Shown piece by piece: positions 13,901-28,900 of a stretch of DNA of 64,000 nucleotides. The position numbers and the translations under genes are program-made. The stretch is from Forficula auricularia (lineage: Eukaryota > Arthropoda > Insecta > Dermaptera > Forficulidae). Every line of letters begins with the position of its first letter. The stretch's first letter is position 1. The notes beneath the pieces are model-generated. The model was given only the letters and a program-made list of their open reading frames with translations. It made no database searches and was not told where the DNA came from. The stretch is from assembly GCA_024734495.1 (NCBI GenBank), contig JALMQS010000187.1, positions 13,039,952 through 13,103,951 of the forward strand. The letters run 5' to 3'.

Positions 13901-16900
13901 TTGAAAATGAAAGGAGGATAAGGGATTTCTTGTCATCTAGTTCAGAAACTGTGGATTGGATAATTTTCAGTTCAAGAAAGGAATCTGCTAATATGAATTG
14001 TATGTGATGGAAATCTAAAGGGGGCCCTAAACTGTCAATCGTTTGATCAAAAGATTAAGTCTATCGATTGACGCGCGCTTCAATCAACTCTTAAATCTTT
14101 TGATCAAAACTCATTCGTAGAGGAGTTTCGGTGTTGGGAGCTAGCGGAGAGTTCTCCATGGTTGCTGCCAAGTGCGTGACTGAGGGAAAGATTTATTAAA
14201 ACCCTTCTTCAATCACTTGCGTAAATCATACTTTCCATCAATCACCGTCAATCATTGGCTCAAGCGTCAAACGGATTCCTAGACGGTCAATCATGCTTGA
14301 CTCAATCAAAATGATTGACGGGGGCCTACTTAATAAACGAATTAAAAATAAAAAAAAATTGTAATTTTTAATTTAAGGTATAAGATGAATAAGTTTTTTT
14401 TCAAGCAGAGCATTCAATTTTTTTTTAATTTTGAATGATTTTCAACCTATCCTATGGGTGTGAAATTTAAGTTTTAAACCATGTTGGCATTAGAAATAAA
14501 TACAGGACATGATTGCAACCTGAACCCGAGTTACGTTTGAATTTAACAAATTAAAATCCAGATATATGGAAGATATTTTCAATGAATGAATGTCCTCTGA
14601 CCATAAAAAATTACACGTATGTTTGGTGCACAACTTTTGAAACAAGAAATATGCACATTTTGGTGCATTCTAAACTTTAAAACCCCTAGTTAGACGACCT
14701 CGAAACAGTATGTAATTAGACGAAATTCTTTAGAACGTAAATATCATCTAAAAAATGCAATGTTTAACTTCTTATATAACTGAAAACGTTTGAGTTTATT
14801 TCAAATCAAGTATTATTTTTTTTTTTCAAAAGATACTCACTTTTTTAATTCTCGCTTGAAGATCTTGGACGAAGAGTTTACGAAGGTTATGAAGAGTTTG
14901 CAACTCCTTGGCGACGGTGTCCTCCAGTCCCTTAAGATCTTTCCTGGCCTGTTCTCGCCTTTCATTTGTAAGAATCAATTCTTGCAATTTAGAGCTCTTA
15001 TCTTGCTCCTCTTGTTTAAGCCGTTCATAGTCTTGTTGAATTTGTTGATGGGCCAATGTGAATTTCTGATTTAAGCTAAAATAAACAAAGCATCAATTAA
15101 AGTCTCATTTTAAATGATAGAATATAACAGTGAACAACAAAGCTAAATAATTTATTATTTATTTATCCTAGTTTTAAAAAAGTAACAACAGAATTAAAAA
15201 AATTCTTTTTTTCCTTAAACATATTGGGAATTATCACAATTATAATAATTTAATTTATTAAACAGATCTTGTAGAAGAGTACCAGCGGTCCATGGATGCT
15301 GTGGATGCGGAGTACCAACTAGAGGTCAATGCATGAAGGCTTCTAGTGGTGCTGCATGCATTGACCTCTAGTTGGTACTAAAAATGGAATTACTTATTAA
15401 AAGAAAAGTATTAATAATTTATCTGATAACATATATACACAAGGGAAAATACAGGTAGGAGAGACTGATTAAAATACAATAAATTTATATGTGAAATCGT
15501 GTTGCCAAAAAAATAAGCTTGGAAACAATTGGAATTGAGGTAACAATGTATTGAATAATAAACCTTGTAATGTATTTTTTATAATGATAATGATGCAAGA
15601 AGAAGTTGCACCAAAAAGGTGCAAACTCTATAGTCCGCAGTGGACTCTTGTATCTTGGAAATAAGACGAGATTTATCATGGATGCGTGTCTTGAAAGATT
15701 GAGATTGAAGGTTATATGTTGCTGGGAAAACGGTCGGGGGCAGAGAGTTTCAAATAAAAGTTTATTTATATCGAAGGGGAAACTAAACTACGCAATTGTT
15801 TGTCGACCTAGAACAAGCTTTCAAGTGTATTTTAAGGTCAAGTTCTGTTTTTTAAATGGAACCCTATATGTTTCTGTATATATTCTGAATCTACAAAAAA
15901 AACTGAACAACTTTTATTAGAACTATTTTTTTATACGACATCAAATAATAAAAAATATTAAATCAATTAGATCTCAAAAAAATCTTAATAATTATTTTTA
16001 ACAATTATTCAACTTAATTATCAAATAATAATGTTAAAATAATTAATTATTAAATAAATATTTATTAAATCGAAAAGTCACAACAATGAAAACAAGTGTT
16101 TATAATGATATTAAAACTTCATTATACACAGAAGATTAAAAGATTATTTTCTACTTAATAGATCTATTTAAAAGTCTTGAGTTTAAAAAAGTTTATTTCT
16201 CGTGTTAATCCGGTAGATAGTATAAAATGTAGTATTTTTTGAAGACAGAATTGAAATGGTCTTAATTTATGAGGTGAATGTGGAAGAAGTGTTATGGGGT
16301 TGCCATTGAAATGAATGGCGAGCGTTTTCCTGATAGGAATACACCCTCACAAGCTTCATTTTATCGTGTTGTAAATTTGTTACAAAAACAAGAAATGTAA
16401 AGGCTATGAAGAAACTTAAAAAGGCCAAAATAACGAAATTGGAACTGGAATTCATCCAGAAGACTTGTGATTAGACTTTGGAATGTCTCAGAACAGTGTC
16501 GAAAAATTATTAAATTCTTAATTATTTATTTAATAATTAAATATTTGATCATTATTATTTGATAATTAAGTTGAATAATTGTTAAAAATAATTATTAAGA
16601 TTTTTTGAGATCTAATTGATTTAATATTTTTTTTTAATTTGATGTCGTATAAAAAATAGTTCTAATAAAAGTTGTTCAGTTTTTTTTGTAGATTCGGAAT
16701 ATGTCCAGAAACATATAGGTTTCTATTTAAAAAACACAAGTTGACCTCGAAATACCCATGAAAGCTTGTTCTAGGTCAACAAACAATATCGTAGTTTAGT
16801 TTCCCCCCTGATATAAATGAACTTTTATTTGAAACTTTTTTCCATATAGTGCACTGTTTTTGAATTATAAGACTGTCTCAAGATAAAAAACTCACCCGAT

Positions 16901-19900
16901 ATATGTTATTTCTGTTTTATATTAATGAAATTGTTAATATAAAAAGAAAAGAAAGAAAAATTGTGTTTTTTGTGAATGTGCCAAATATTTTTTGAAAATT
17001 GTATTCTGATGGCCTTCAATGGTAACGAAGGTAATAAGAAAATTTAGACGAATGTGTGACATGACTATTTGAAGCCCTGAAGAAGTCGGCAAAGTCAACG
17101 AAACGTTGGTGGATAAATAAAAAAGTCACACATAAAAACTTGTCCTTATTTTCCCAATTTAAACTTTCAAATAAACCTTTAAGTTTTCTGTTGAGCCGTG
17201 TAAATGAATGGAAGATTTGAAAAATAGATTAATATTTTGAAACAGAAATGATCTTGACACAAACAAGTGGGGAATACTCAAGGTATTCCAGAAAGAAAAA
17301 GAATAGAAAAACGTACTCTTTAAGTTCGTTGATACTTGATTGTTTTTCTGAAATCTCATCTCGTAAAGTTGCCACTTGTTTATGATGGACATCTCTCAAT
17401 TGATCCATTTGCTCTTCAAGTGCTACACGCATCTTATTGGCCTGTTCTTTTTCTTCAGCCTTTTCTTTGGACGAAACGGCATGTACTTGTTCTAAAATAA
17501 TTCAAATAAATCAATAATATTCATTTAATTCAAATAAAAAATAAATAAATATTGTAATAAAAAAAAATACCAGCTGCTTTTAATTTAGCACATTCTTCTC
17601 TAAGAGCATCGACATCCTCTTCCAAGGTTCGTTTTTTGTTCTCCGCTTCACGCATCGATTCTTGCAAGCTTTTCATACGTGCCTCGTGTTGGGAAATAAG
17701 CAATCGACAATCAGCCAAATCCTTCTCATGCTCAGACATCTATAAGATAAAAAAGTTAATTTAATTTTAATGTTAAGATTAATATTAAATACGATATCAA
17801 AAAGGGTGCTGGAAAGTTGTTTTCTTATTTAATTCATTATCGAATATTTTGGTTTTGAAATATGGAGGTCTTGGGAAACAATTTTATGGTTCTTTGTAAA
17901 AAAATGTAGTATTTTTGAAGAATATCTAAGTATTGTTTGCTCACCTTCTTGTTGCTGTCTGTTTGGTAAGTCTCAAGGCCATTGCATCGCTGAACTAAAT
18001 TCTTGACTTCACTCTTCATTTTAGAAATATAAAGTCTGGCTACCGTAAATTCCTCTTCAAGCTTACCACTGGTATCGGTGTTAATCTATAAATTTCAATT
18101 ATATATCGTTATAATACAATACTATTGAATGAATTATATATATAAAAAAAAAGAGAATTCTTTTAAAATAATCAGAATTAGTTTAATTTAACTTTAAACG
18201 TTTCGGGAAAGTCGTGGCGTTTCTCATTATTTTATTTTTTTTACTAGCTTTTATTAAACTATTTGTTGAATCTTCAAATATTCAAAATCATTTATGGACT
18301 ATATTTTTTTATATCAAACCGATTTTTTTTTTTTTTTGAAAATTTGTTGATATTATATTTATGTCCGATGACATTGAAATATTTTATCAAATTTTGTTTT
18401 TGTAATTTAAATTTTTGACCCACTTCCAATTTTCTTGAAATTTTGCACACAAATGTACTTGTGGTGAGGTTGCAATATTATATGTATTTTTTTTTTTTTA
18501 TAATAAAAAAAAGTTGATTTTATAAGAGAAAATTCAAAACGCTGTCCCCACTTGATACAAATATATATAAAATAGACATACATACATCTATATAATATTA
18601 TCTATTCGAGACTTTAGTTTGTAAAGCTTAGCCTTCATCTTCATCTTTTTTTATAAACATGTTTTGTTTTTTGTTTTTAAGTCTCATTTGAATGTACATC
18701 TGAGATAAATCACTAAAGTAGAAGTAACTCATTTGTTAGATGAATTGTTTACCTCAGATTGAAACTCAAAAGAAAAAATAAAGAAAATATTTATTTAAAA
18801 TAAAAAAAAAAAAAAAAACTCAAGTAACTATAATCTCAAACAAATAAAAATTATATAGATGTATTTTTTAAATGAAATCTTAGGGAATTGGACAAAAATC
18901 AAATTAAAAATAGAGATTTATCATTTAATGTGCCGAATGTTTCGGCCAACTCCCTACGATTTCATTTCAAAAAATTTAATTATGGATACGACTAGTGAAA
19001 CAGTATATAACTTAGATGTATATGTTGTAGGTAGGTATATGTATGTATTTATTTATATATAGGTGTATGTTTGTTTACATGAAGCAGCATAATGGCAAGA
19101 AAAACTTTAACTTTAGAAAAATTTGGAGTTGTAAAAATCCTTCAAAATGATTAAATTTTATCATCAAAATATAAATCATATTTACTAAGCATTTTTTTCA
19201 TTGGTAAAGGAAATATTGTTTCCGTAACGTTTGAAGTTAAATTAATTCTGATAGTTATAAATATAATACGAACCTTCATATCTCCATCTCCACCAATAGC
19301 CACGCCAATTTCACCCAAATCTTTCAATAAGTTCGTTAACATTTCGGTTATTCGTTTGCGTTGGTGGCTTGATAAGTCTTTAAGTTGCTGAAGTTCACTG
19401 ATTGTAGAATTAAGTGACGACTAAAAATAAATATTATATTATAAAAAAAAAATAACATAATACATTGATCTTAATTTGATTAATATTTCTAATTCTTACT
19501 TGTTTTTGCATCAATTCTTCTGTCAGTGATTCGTATTCTTTATTCTTTGTTTCTACCTCTTGACTCTTTTGATCATAATTAACAGCCAATTCTTCGAGAG
19601 CTTGCAATACTTCTTTGACTTCCTCTTTTGCAGATTCGTTTTCCTGTTGAATACGATTCATCTCTTGTTGCAGCAGCTCATAATCACGACGTGTTGAAGC
19701 AATGAGCTAAACAAAATAATATAGAGAATTAAAAATAATGAAAATAAAATAAATGAATTAAGATAATTATATCATATTCTTTAATTCGTTAAAAATTTGA
19801 CATCGATTTAAAACTATTTCCTGGTAAGCTATAGAGCTCAAATTTTAGAGACACTCTTGGTAGATGACAGTGCAATGTGGTGTAATAATATTAAACAAAC

Positions 19901-22900
19901 CAACCAAAATGGTGGTTAAAGGGGTGAAAAAATTAAAATTCTTTATCCGATTTGGACCAAATTTTACAAAGTTATTCTTTAGAGACCTGAGAAACAGTGG
20001 CGTTTGTTCCAGGGATGTGGTGCATCCCTAAAATTTAAAACGTCAAGAGTTTTATCAAAACCTTCCACGAGCGCTTCGGTTAAACGCAGGTGGCCACTCA
20101 ATCAAGATTTTCAAATTTCCGGTTATTTCCCGGTCAAAAAACAAGGATTTTCCCGGTCAGCAGTAGCCAGACCCGTATCTATTAATTCCCAAGATATTTT
20201 TATCAAACCTGATACAAGAGAATTTAAAGTCCACAAAATTTGGTAACGCACAGAATAACAGACTAACTAACACACTAACAGACATTTTGACAAAAAGGTT
20301 ATTATCTCGAAAAATATAATTTTTTCGATGTTCACTTATTAAGAGCTTTTTTGTAGACCGAAATGACATGGTTTCGCCCAATTTTTTTAATCAAAATTGT
20401 TTCAGCCGTTTTTGAGATATTTCGAAAAAAAGAAGCAAAAAAAACACTTTTTTCATGCACGATTACAATACTTGACCATACCCTGTATGGTAAAGTAAAA
20501 AGTAATATTGAAACCTATAAAATTAAGGTGCGTTTTAGAATCGATGGCGTTTTAAAATCGAAGTAATACGATTTTTTATTTTTTTAGTTTTATAAAAAAA
20601 TCAAAGTAACAAATAGAAGTTGACTTTTATTTCAACTTTTTATTTTCCCCTTACTGGCCCCTTAGCCAATTCAATTTAAATAAAAAAATCTGTATAACAA
20701 TGATTTAATAATGTAAACCAATACCTCTTCTTGTTCAAGCATTTGCTCCTTAAGTTTTTCAACATATTGCGAATGCTGATTGATCTCTTCGTCTTTTTCG
20801 TCCAATTGCTGGTAGAGACCTTCCCTTTCTGCTTCCAGTTTCTGTCTCTCATCATTGCTCAAGGATCCAGTCATGAGCATTCCAGCACTGGGAGTGGCTG
20901 GAACTGGACCAATTTCCTTGATGGGCACTTCCAACGGGCTTGCACTGACAGGGGTGGTCGCATCCAGAGGTTCAGTCAGGTTCACTTGCTCATCAACAGT
21001 AACTGTTTCACCGCTTCGCCAACGACTCAATTCCAATTCCAATTTCTCGCACTTGCCCTTGAAACGCGCAACCTTCTCCTTTTCTTTCTCGAAACGACGT
21101 TTCCACTCTTCGGCTGTAAGTTCTTCATTGACACAGACAACATTCTTAATTGTCTTAGCACTGAAAATTATAGAAAAATATAGAATTATTATTAATCTTT
21201 ATAATTTGCAATATATAATTATTAGTCTTATTGGTTTATGAAAAAATGTTCAACAGTGTTGATTTGGAAATAATTAGAAACAAGTATTTAGGGCCGGTTG
21301 TATGTCGCAAAGTAAATGCTTTTACCACTAACCAAGTGGTAGATGGTAAATGGAGTGGCTGGGATGGCCAATCAGATGACAGGAACTTTCAGTGCCTGTT
21401 ATCTCATTGGCCATCCCAGTCCCTCCATTTACCATCTACCCTTGGTTAGTGGTCAAAAGCATTTACTTTGCGACATACAACCGGGCCTTAGTGTTCAAAG
21501 CTTAAAAAGCAGAAACAAATTTGTGTGATCTAGTTCAGTGCCGGATTAAGGGGTAAGCGAAGCAAACAATCGCTTGAGGCGCCGAAGAAAAAAGGCGCCG
21601 GCAAAGTCTTTATCGTTTTTTTTTAACTTGGGCCCCTTCAAAGTAAAAATTGAGACACCCTTCTATAATAAACATAAATTATTGGATAAAAATACTTGGT
21701 AGGTTTCACATTAAGATATAAAAAAATAAAACGAATTTATTTTTAGAGAATCTTTAATCTCGATATATATATTTCGGGTGACTAACCCATCTTCAGGAGA
21801 TACAGGAAGTAACTGACGGGACGGACGGACGTTACTTCCTGTATCTCCTGAAGATGGGTTAGTCACCTGAAATATATATATCGAGATTAAAGATTCTCTA
21901 AAAATAAATTCGTTTTATTTTTTATATCTTAATGTGAAACCTATCAAGTATTTTTATCCAATAATTTTAAAAAATGTTTCACCAAGTACCAACACCAAAT
22001 TCCTTAAAAACTAATAAACATAAATAATGAAAAATAAGATTGATTGGAAAAGAAGAAAATTAAATTAATCTATGATGTCGAATTTTTCATATTTTTACTT
22101 TCAGAGCTCATTGCTGAATTGTGGGGGTGGAGGCGAGGGCGCAATGAACGGATTTGACGCCCTCTCAGTAAAGATAAAAGCGCCTATCGAAATTTTTATA
22201 ACATGCATAAAATCATTTCATGTTTTCATTAGGTAAATCATTGGAGGATTATAATTTTTCGGTGAAATCTAAAACAACTCTTAAATTTACCAAAATTATA
22301 ACAGCTAACAAATTTACTATAAATTTCTTTTTCAAAACAATACAACATTTCATATTGATTTCTATGAAGAAAATAAACATACAAAATTTGAATGTACCAT
22401 ATATTGTATATTATGATTGTTGCTAAATGCGTTGGGGGGGGGGGGGGGGGCAAAATATTTCATGTTTGTAGTAAAATTTTCTCTTAGTCCGGACCTGATC
22501 TAGGTGCAATCTGTCTGATGTCGGACGGTATTGTTTTTCTTCTTTTTAAAAAAATCAATCAATCTATCTAGACTTAGAATTCAAAGAAACAACTTTAAAT
22601 TTGCAATTTAAAATCAAAGAACGAATGGGATGAAATTTGTGTTTATTTTGGCCTCCCAGAAAGATATTTGACTCCAGAAAACAAACCATATTACTAAAAA
22701 AGCTTGTAAAAATTAATAAAATTAAAACCGCTCATATTTTTGAAAATTTTCATATTTGAAACTCCCTAATAATCCAAATAAAAAAAATAAATAAAAGTCT
22801 TGGATGAATAATAATATCTTAACAATATAGCTAAACATTTATTAGTAGACACGTCCGTTGTTTTGTCTATGATTATTGAGAAAAATGTCATGTTGACAAA

Positions 22901-25900
22901 AGATACAATTTTTTTCGTAACATATGACCCTATTTTTTCATTTATTATATTTTTGTAGTTTTTGTTCTACTAGCTTTAATACCAACGGCAACGCCCGAAT
23001 CTACACAGACTGACTTTATTAAAAGATAAATCGTGTTCAGATACAAAATCTGCTAATTTTAATTCAGATATTTTGACTTGCAAATTATTTTTTAAATTAA
23101 TTTTTTTACTAATTTTAATACTTTGAATAAGAATAAGAGAACATTATTTAGAATTAACTTTGTGTAGTGTCATCTATCCGTACTTAAATTTATATTTTGA
23201 AGCTTATATTTTTTTAGGATTGTAATGTACAAGCTTTAAAATATTTTATGGAATGTACTAGAAGCTAAATTATTTTAATGTTAATGTACGATTGTTCTTT
23301 TCAAGCAAAAATGTAAATACATTTGTACTGTAACCGCAGCACTGATTGATAAGTATCTACTAGGGTCTAGGCACAGGCTCACTATCTACTCATTAATCTC
23401 TTGACTAAGCTCTCGCAGTATGACCTTAGTCTAACAAATCGATGATTTCATTAACTATATTTCATAATAGATCCCGATTCGAGTCCGAAAGTGAAAAATA
23501 ATAGCGAATTTTAAATAATTAACTGATCGGGTGGCCTAAAACTTAAATAAACTTTCATGTTCAAGTTTAATATAAATATCCTCCTGAACAAAGTTAGAAT
23601 AAAAAATAATTTTATTTTAATTTGATTGATTTTGTATAATTTATTATCTAACGGTAAAATTCATGGTTGGTTGATTTTCATTTGTAGAGATTAATGCCGT
23701 ATTCATCAGACTTGAACAAATGAGAGAAAAGCCGCATGTAAATAATTTTTCCAGATTGGATTGTCGATTAAAATTTTACATATATTATAATAAATTGTAA
23801 TTAATGAGAATTTTGAATATGATTTAAAAATTTATTAGTAATAAATATAAGTATTAGGAATCATAAAATGGATAAAAAAATCGTGAGTCTGAAACTAGAC
23901 TTGAAATAATAAGAATACATTTTAAAAGAATAATAATACAAATTAACCAATATTCGAGTGTTAATTAATGTTGTTTAAAGTATATCAAGTAAGAAAGTTC
24001 TATTTTACCGTTTGCCAAACTCGAGAGTAGATTTCGTTTCTGCTTCGTTAAAGCTGGCAGGAGAGCAGCAAATAATAATAGTTGTTCGTGCATTGCCACC
24101 AAGGGATTCTTGCAAGATTCTTGTAAGTTTCGAATCACGATAGGGGATATGCGTTTTGTTTCCATCAGCCAGAGCAGAGATCACATTCCCGAGAGCCGAG
24201 AGGGATTTATTGATATTTTTAGCTTCATCAAGCACAGTTCCTTCGGCACCAGTTTTGCTTACCTAGAATAATAAAAAAAAAACAGTCAATTTGCTCATTT
24301 ATTTATTTAAAAATATTCAAATTTTTTTATACAGGAATAGAAAAAAATCCATTGCGAATTGATAAAAACATTTAATTTTACACTTAATGCTTTAATTGCT
24401 CTGATGGAACGGGTTTTTTTTTTGGGTTTTACCAGACATTGTTTAGATAAAAAAAAATTAAAATTGAACTATATATTAAAACACCTCCCAAATAATCACG
24501 TCATCCAAAGTTCAAAAATTATATTTTCATTTCCTTTGGGGCGCATTCACAACGAGGACTCGTCTAAAAGAACACAACTTTTCTGATATTAAATAAAAAT
24601 GATCCCAAATAGACCACAAGATTATCCTAAATCTACTAGGAAGTCAAGAAAATTTTGAGCATTTGTTCGGATTTCTACATCGAATCCAACTTTTTAATTT
24701 AATTTAACTTATATTTTATTTTTGTAGAACCTAACTATGGGCAGACTAACTATTTGTGATATTTGTTTTGTTGATTATTCTATTTATTATATATTTATTA
24801 GGCCTTCTACAGCTTCATTATTGTTATTTTTATCTTATATAGTTTGTCTCTTGTTGAATATACATTTATTTAAAGCTTTTTTTAGCAGTCGGGTTCAATT
24901 CTGATGACACAGAGAACCACCTAAGATGTGAAGTGTTTAGACTCGCAATTTCGGATTTGTTTCGATTCCTGAACAACCCGCCGAGGAATCTTTTTCAAGA
25001 AAGCACTTATAAAGTCACTGATAAGAAGAGAAGAGGAGGAATCCCAGTCACTCTAAAAATGGCTTATTCAGCACTTGAAAACACAAGAGTTGTTGAGATT
25101 ATTCGCTTCTAATCAGTCCCTTTAAGAATGACTTCTCTAGTAGCTAAAAACAACTCTATTGAAACGGTGAGCATGATCCAATAATAATTTTTAATCTAGG
25201 TGGTTTTAGATTAAACTTTTCTACTGATAATTATATAGTCATCCTCAACATTAGTTTTTAACAAAAATGTTTTATTAAATGTCGAAAGATTGGAAAATTT
25301 GAATATATATATGTAAAACTGGCTTCTTTTAAGGATTATAAATGATTGCTATAAAAATATAGATTTTTATTAAAATAAAATATTTACAATATCGGAAGTT
25401 TATCAATTAAATACTTTACCTATAAAAATATAGAATAGAAATTGAATGTAATGGAAGGCAGCCCAGAGGTAGTGAGGAAAGAAAAAATTAACACATGTAA
25501 AATAAGGTGTAATTTATTGGAATCCTTCCTCCTTTCCTTTCAAACCGACGTTTCGGAGGATTTTTCCCTCCTTCTTCAGGGTTTCAAAGGGTCAATGAAT
25601 GAAACCCTGAAGGAGGGAAAAATCCTCCGAAACGTCGGTTTGAAAGGGAGGAAATTCCAATAAATTACACCTTATTTGATATGTGTTAATATTTTCTTTC
25701 CTCACTACCTCTGGGCTGCCTTCCATTACATTCAATTAAAATTTCTACCAGTCCGTCTCTCTCCAGAGAAAATTTCGTTGCAAAAAAATATAGAATAGAA
25801 TTTATAAATTATTCTAATGGTTTTTATCGTAACACAGATAAAATTAACAAAATAGGATATTCTATTAAAATAGAAATGAGAAAAAATGTATTAAGTAATT

Positions 25901-28900
25901 ATAAACAAATAAATAAACAACAATGAAAGATGAATAAACAATAACATAAAAGTCCCTAAACCAAATACATATATTTACAATCTATAGGTATTAAAAAAAA
26001 CTTTAACAAATAAGGAGTTGGACATAATCATTTGTCACATTCAAATAAATTTCCCCAAATTTTTTGACCCATGTAAATTGGAAACACTTTTATTCCTTTT
26101 TATAAGTTAATTTTAATATCTGTTCAGTGGCGTAACAATAGAGTGGCATGTCGGCAAAATGCCATGGTCCCCTGACCTCATTGCAAAATTCGTGTCTCGT
26201 TTGTCAAGGAAATTCTCAGTTTTCTATCCACTTTTAGACACGAAATAGAAAAATCATCTTCTATAAGAGAACTTGGTGATTTATTAATCATAAAGAATCA
26301 TTTTATGATGTCTGCAAGATTTCCTGTAGTGTGCATATTTGAAACCATTCCTGTGACTACGGATAGCTAGTTCCGAGCGATCATTTTCAAAATTAAAATT
26401 GTTAAAAACTTATTTAAGAAACTCTATGAGATAAGAAAGGTTACGCAACTTATCAAACTCTTTAATTGAAAAGTTTTTGTTTTGCCGAGAGTAGCAGAGT
26501 GGTTGATTCACAAAGAGAAACAAAGAGGTTGTCCTCTGCTTGATGCAAATAAACATACACACATATATATCGAGATGATATATCTGTATATATATTATTT
26601 ATTTGTTTGAGACTATAGTTTCGAAGACTTGGTCTTCATCATCAGTCTTTCTTCAATTATAAATGTTTTTCATGGAGTCAATATCATATGGATATTGAAA
26701 ACTTGGTGTTCTTTCGTCACTGCTGGAGGGCTAGGAACTAATAAAGACATTCTATCCGGGCTCACATTCAAATATAACAATATGTTTCTCTTTCTCCTTT
26801 CTCCTTAGAAAGGCTGACAAATAAATAATATATATATACAGATATATCATCTTGATATATATATGTGTGTATGTTTATTTGCATCAAGCAGAGGACAACC
26901 TCTTTGTTTCTCTTTGTGTTATAAAACTCTATCCATCTAACATTCCATGGCCCGAAATTTGAATTTTGTTGTTGTCATTAACACTTTTGCTGAACAGAAA
27001 GCCCGAAAAAAGGAATTTTAATAATTAAAATTTTGACTAAAAATAAAATTGTTATTTCAATCCAATCAAAGTTATAGTTACGCCACTGTATCTGTTGTAT
27101 GCAATCGTTTCAGGGAAATTATTACACCTTGTGTAATTGAAAATTTCATAAAAATAACTTTTTTTATATATAAATGTCATAAATAGAGGCCTTAAGAAAA
27201 ATATATCTATTTAAAAGGAATAATTAAATTTTATCTTCATTTTGATGATATAATATAGTTATCATCAATTTAAATTTAAATATTAATTTTAGTTGTTTGA
27301 ATCAATCAATAATTTTTTTCCCTTTAAATATAATTAATAATATATTCACTTTTTTTTACCAATTATGAAATTAGAAACTTTCCTGATCGCTATTAAAATG
27401 CAATTTAATATCTAGAAGAAAAATAATCTCGACCACCTTGAGATGCATGTCATCAAATTACTTTTTTGATATTTATTATGATGAAGTTACCAGAAAAGAA
27501 TCTTGTTAAAAAAAATAGAAAATTTGATATAGAAGAGAGAAATGATGAAAATTGATAGTAAAAAAAAAAAAAATATTATAAACCTACCTTTTCGCTACCA
27601 GCTAAATCAACAAGATATAACTTTCCCGACAACTTTTTCTGATTTTCTAAGTTTTCTTGTTTAACATTGATGAGGAAAACACTGTGAGATCGAGAACTGT
27701 GTTCATTCATGTCTAGAAAAAAATAAAACATTCAATAATTAAATATTTGAAAAAACAGACTATTTATTTTAAAAAGATCCATAGGATGAATTGATATTAT
27801 TTCGTCGCCTTAGAGTGTAAACCTGCTAACTCCATTTTTTATTCAATATGACATATTAATACTGTTTGAAAGAAAAAGAGATGCAGCATCGTTCAAGTAA
27901 AACTGCTACTTAAAATTACGATCGTAAGTTGTAGAAAAAAAATGTGAAAAATAGTTTCTTTCCATAACAAAAATATTTGTTTGTTTTTTCTCTGCCCTGT
28001 AAAATTTTCTTGTTGTGAGTTAGCAGGTTTACACTCTAAGGCGACGATTTATCATTAATGAAAAAATGCACAGCAGCCTGATTAAAGTTATATGTAATTA
28101 GAACACGTAACGAAACATCAGCAAATTAAAATAAATAATTTAATTAGGCTGGTGTGCATTTTTCAATCCATTAAATGCATCAGTGGTTTTCACTTATTTT
28201 GGTCATATTTGATTCCCGTGAATTAAAACAAGTATATCGAATAAAATACTTAATATACTTGTTATGTTTATTTAGTACACATCGAGCTTTTGTCGGGCCC
28301 TGATTTTCGCTTCGCTCCATTTATAGAAACTGAGAACCGCTGGTGTAATTAAAATAATTTAACTAATCATAGTGTAGCGACAAGAAAAAATATTCATTAA
28401 GAGAAATCATTGAGGTTGTCCTATGCTTCATGCAAATAAATATATACATAAAGAATACAAAAATCTATATATATTATATATACTCCGTCTGTCCCATAAA
28501 AACATTAGCAGTTGACAAATTTAATTTGTTCCATAATAATAGTAGCAAAAGATACTTAGAACGCAACATTTATTATCAAAAAACTAGATTAAATTAAACA
28601 AGAAATTAAAAATATTATTCCTAATTTTTATTATGAGTGTTCAGATACTAAATTAGTACCTGGAGCCACCGAGTGATGCACGGTAACCCCTGACCCCCCT
28701 CCCGAAACCACACACCTCGACCTCACCCCCAACCGCTCCTCCCACCCCCGGATCCCCCACAACTGCACCCCACTTCCTGCACCTCCCACATACACCCCAC
28801 CCCGCACCCAGTTTTTGCATTTCTAGCTTTCTAGTGGTCTACATATTATGTGTATATTTGTTTACTCGTACACCAATTTGCCCACATTGATAACCGAGGT

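Noticed and set aside
16267..16455. Small ORF in the palindrome centre as a gene
   Set aside because: Not conserved in the sister copy at 4,330-4,560, which has stops; no domain.
28490..28520. Stowaway-like end TACTCCGTCTGTCCCATAAA
   Set aside because: No inverted partner found within 1 kb; too short to call.
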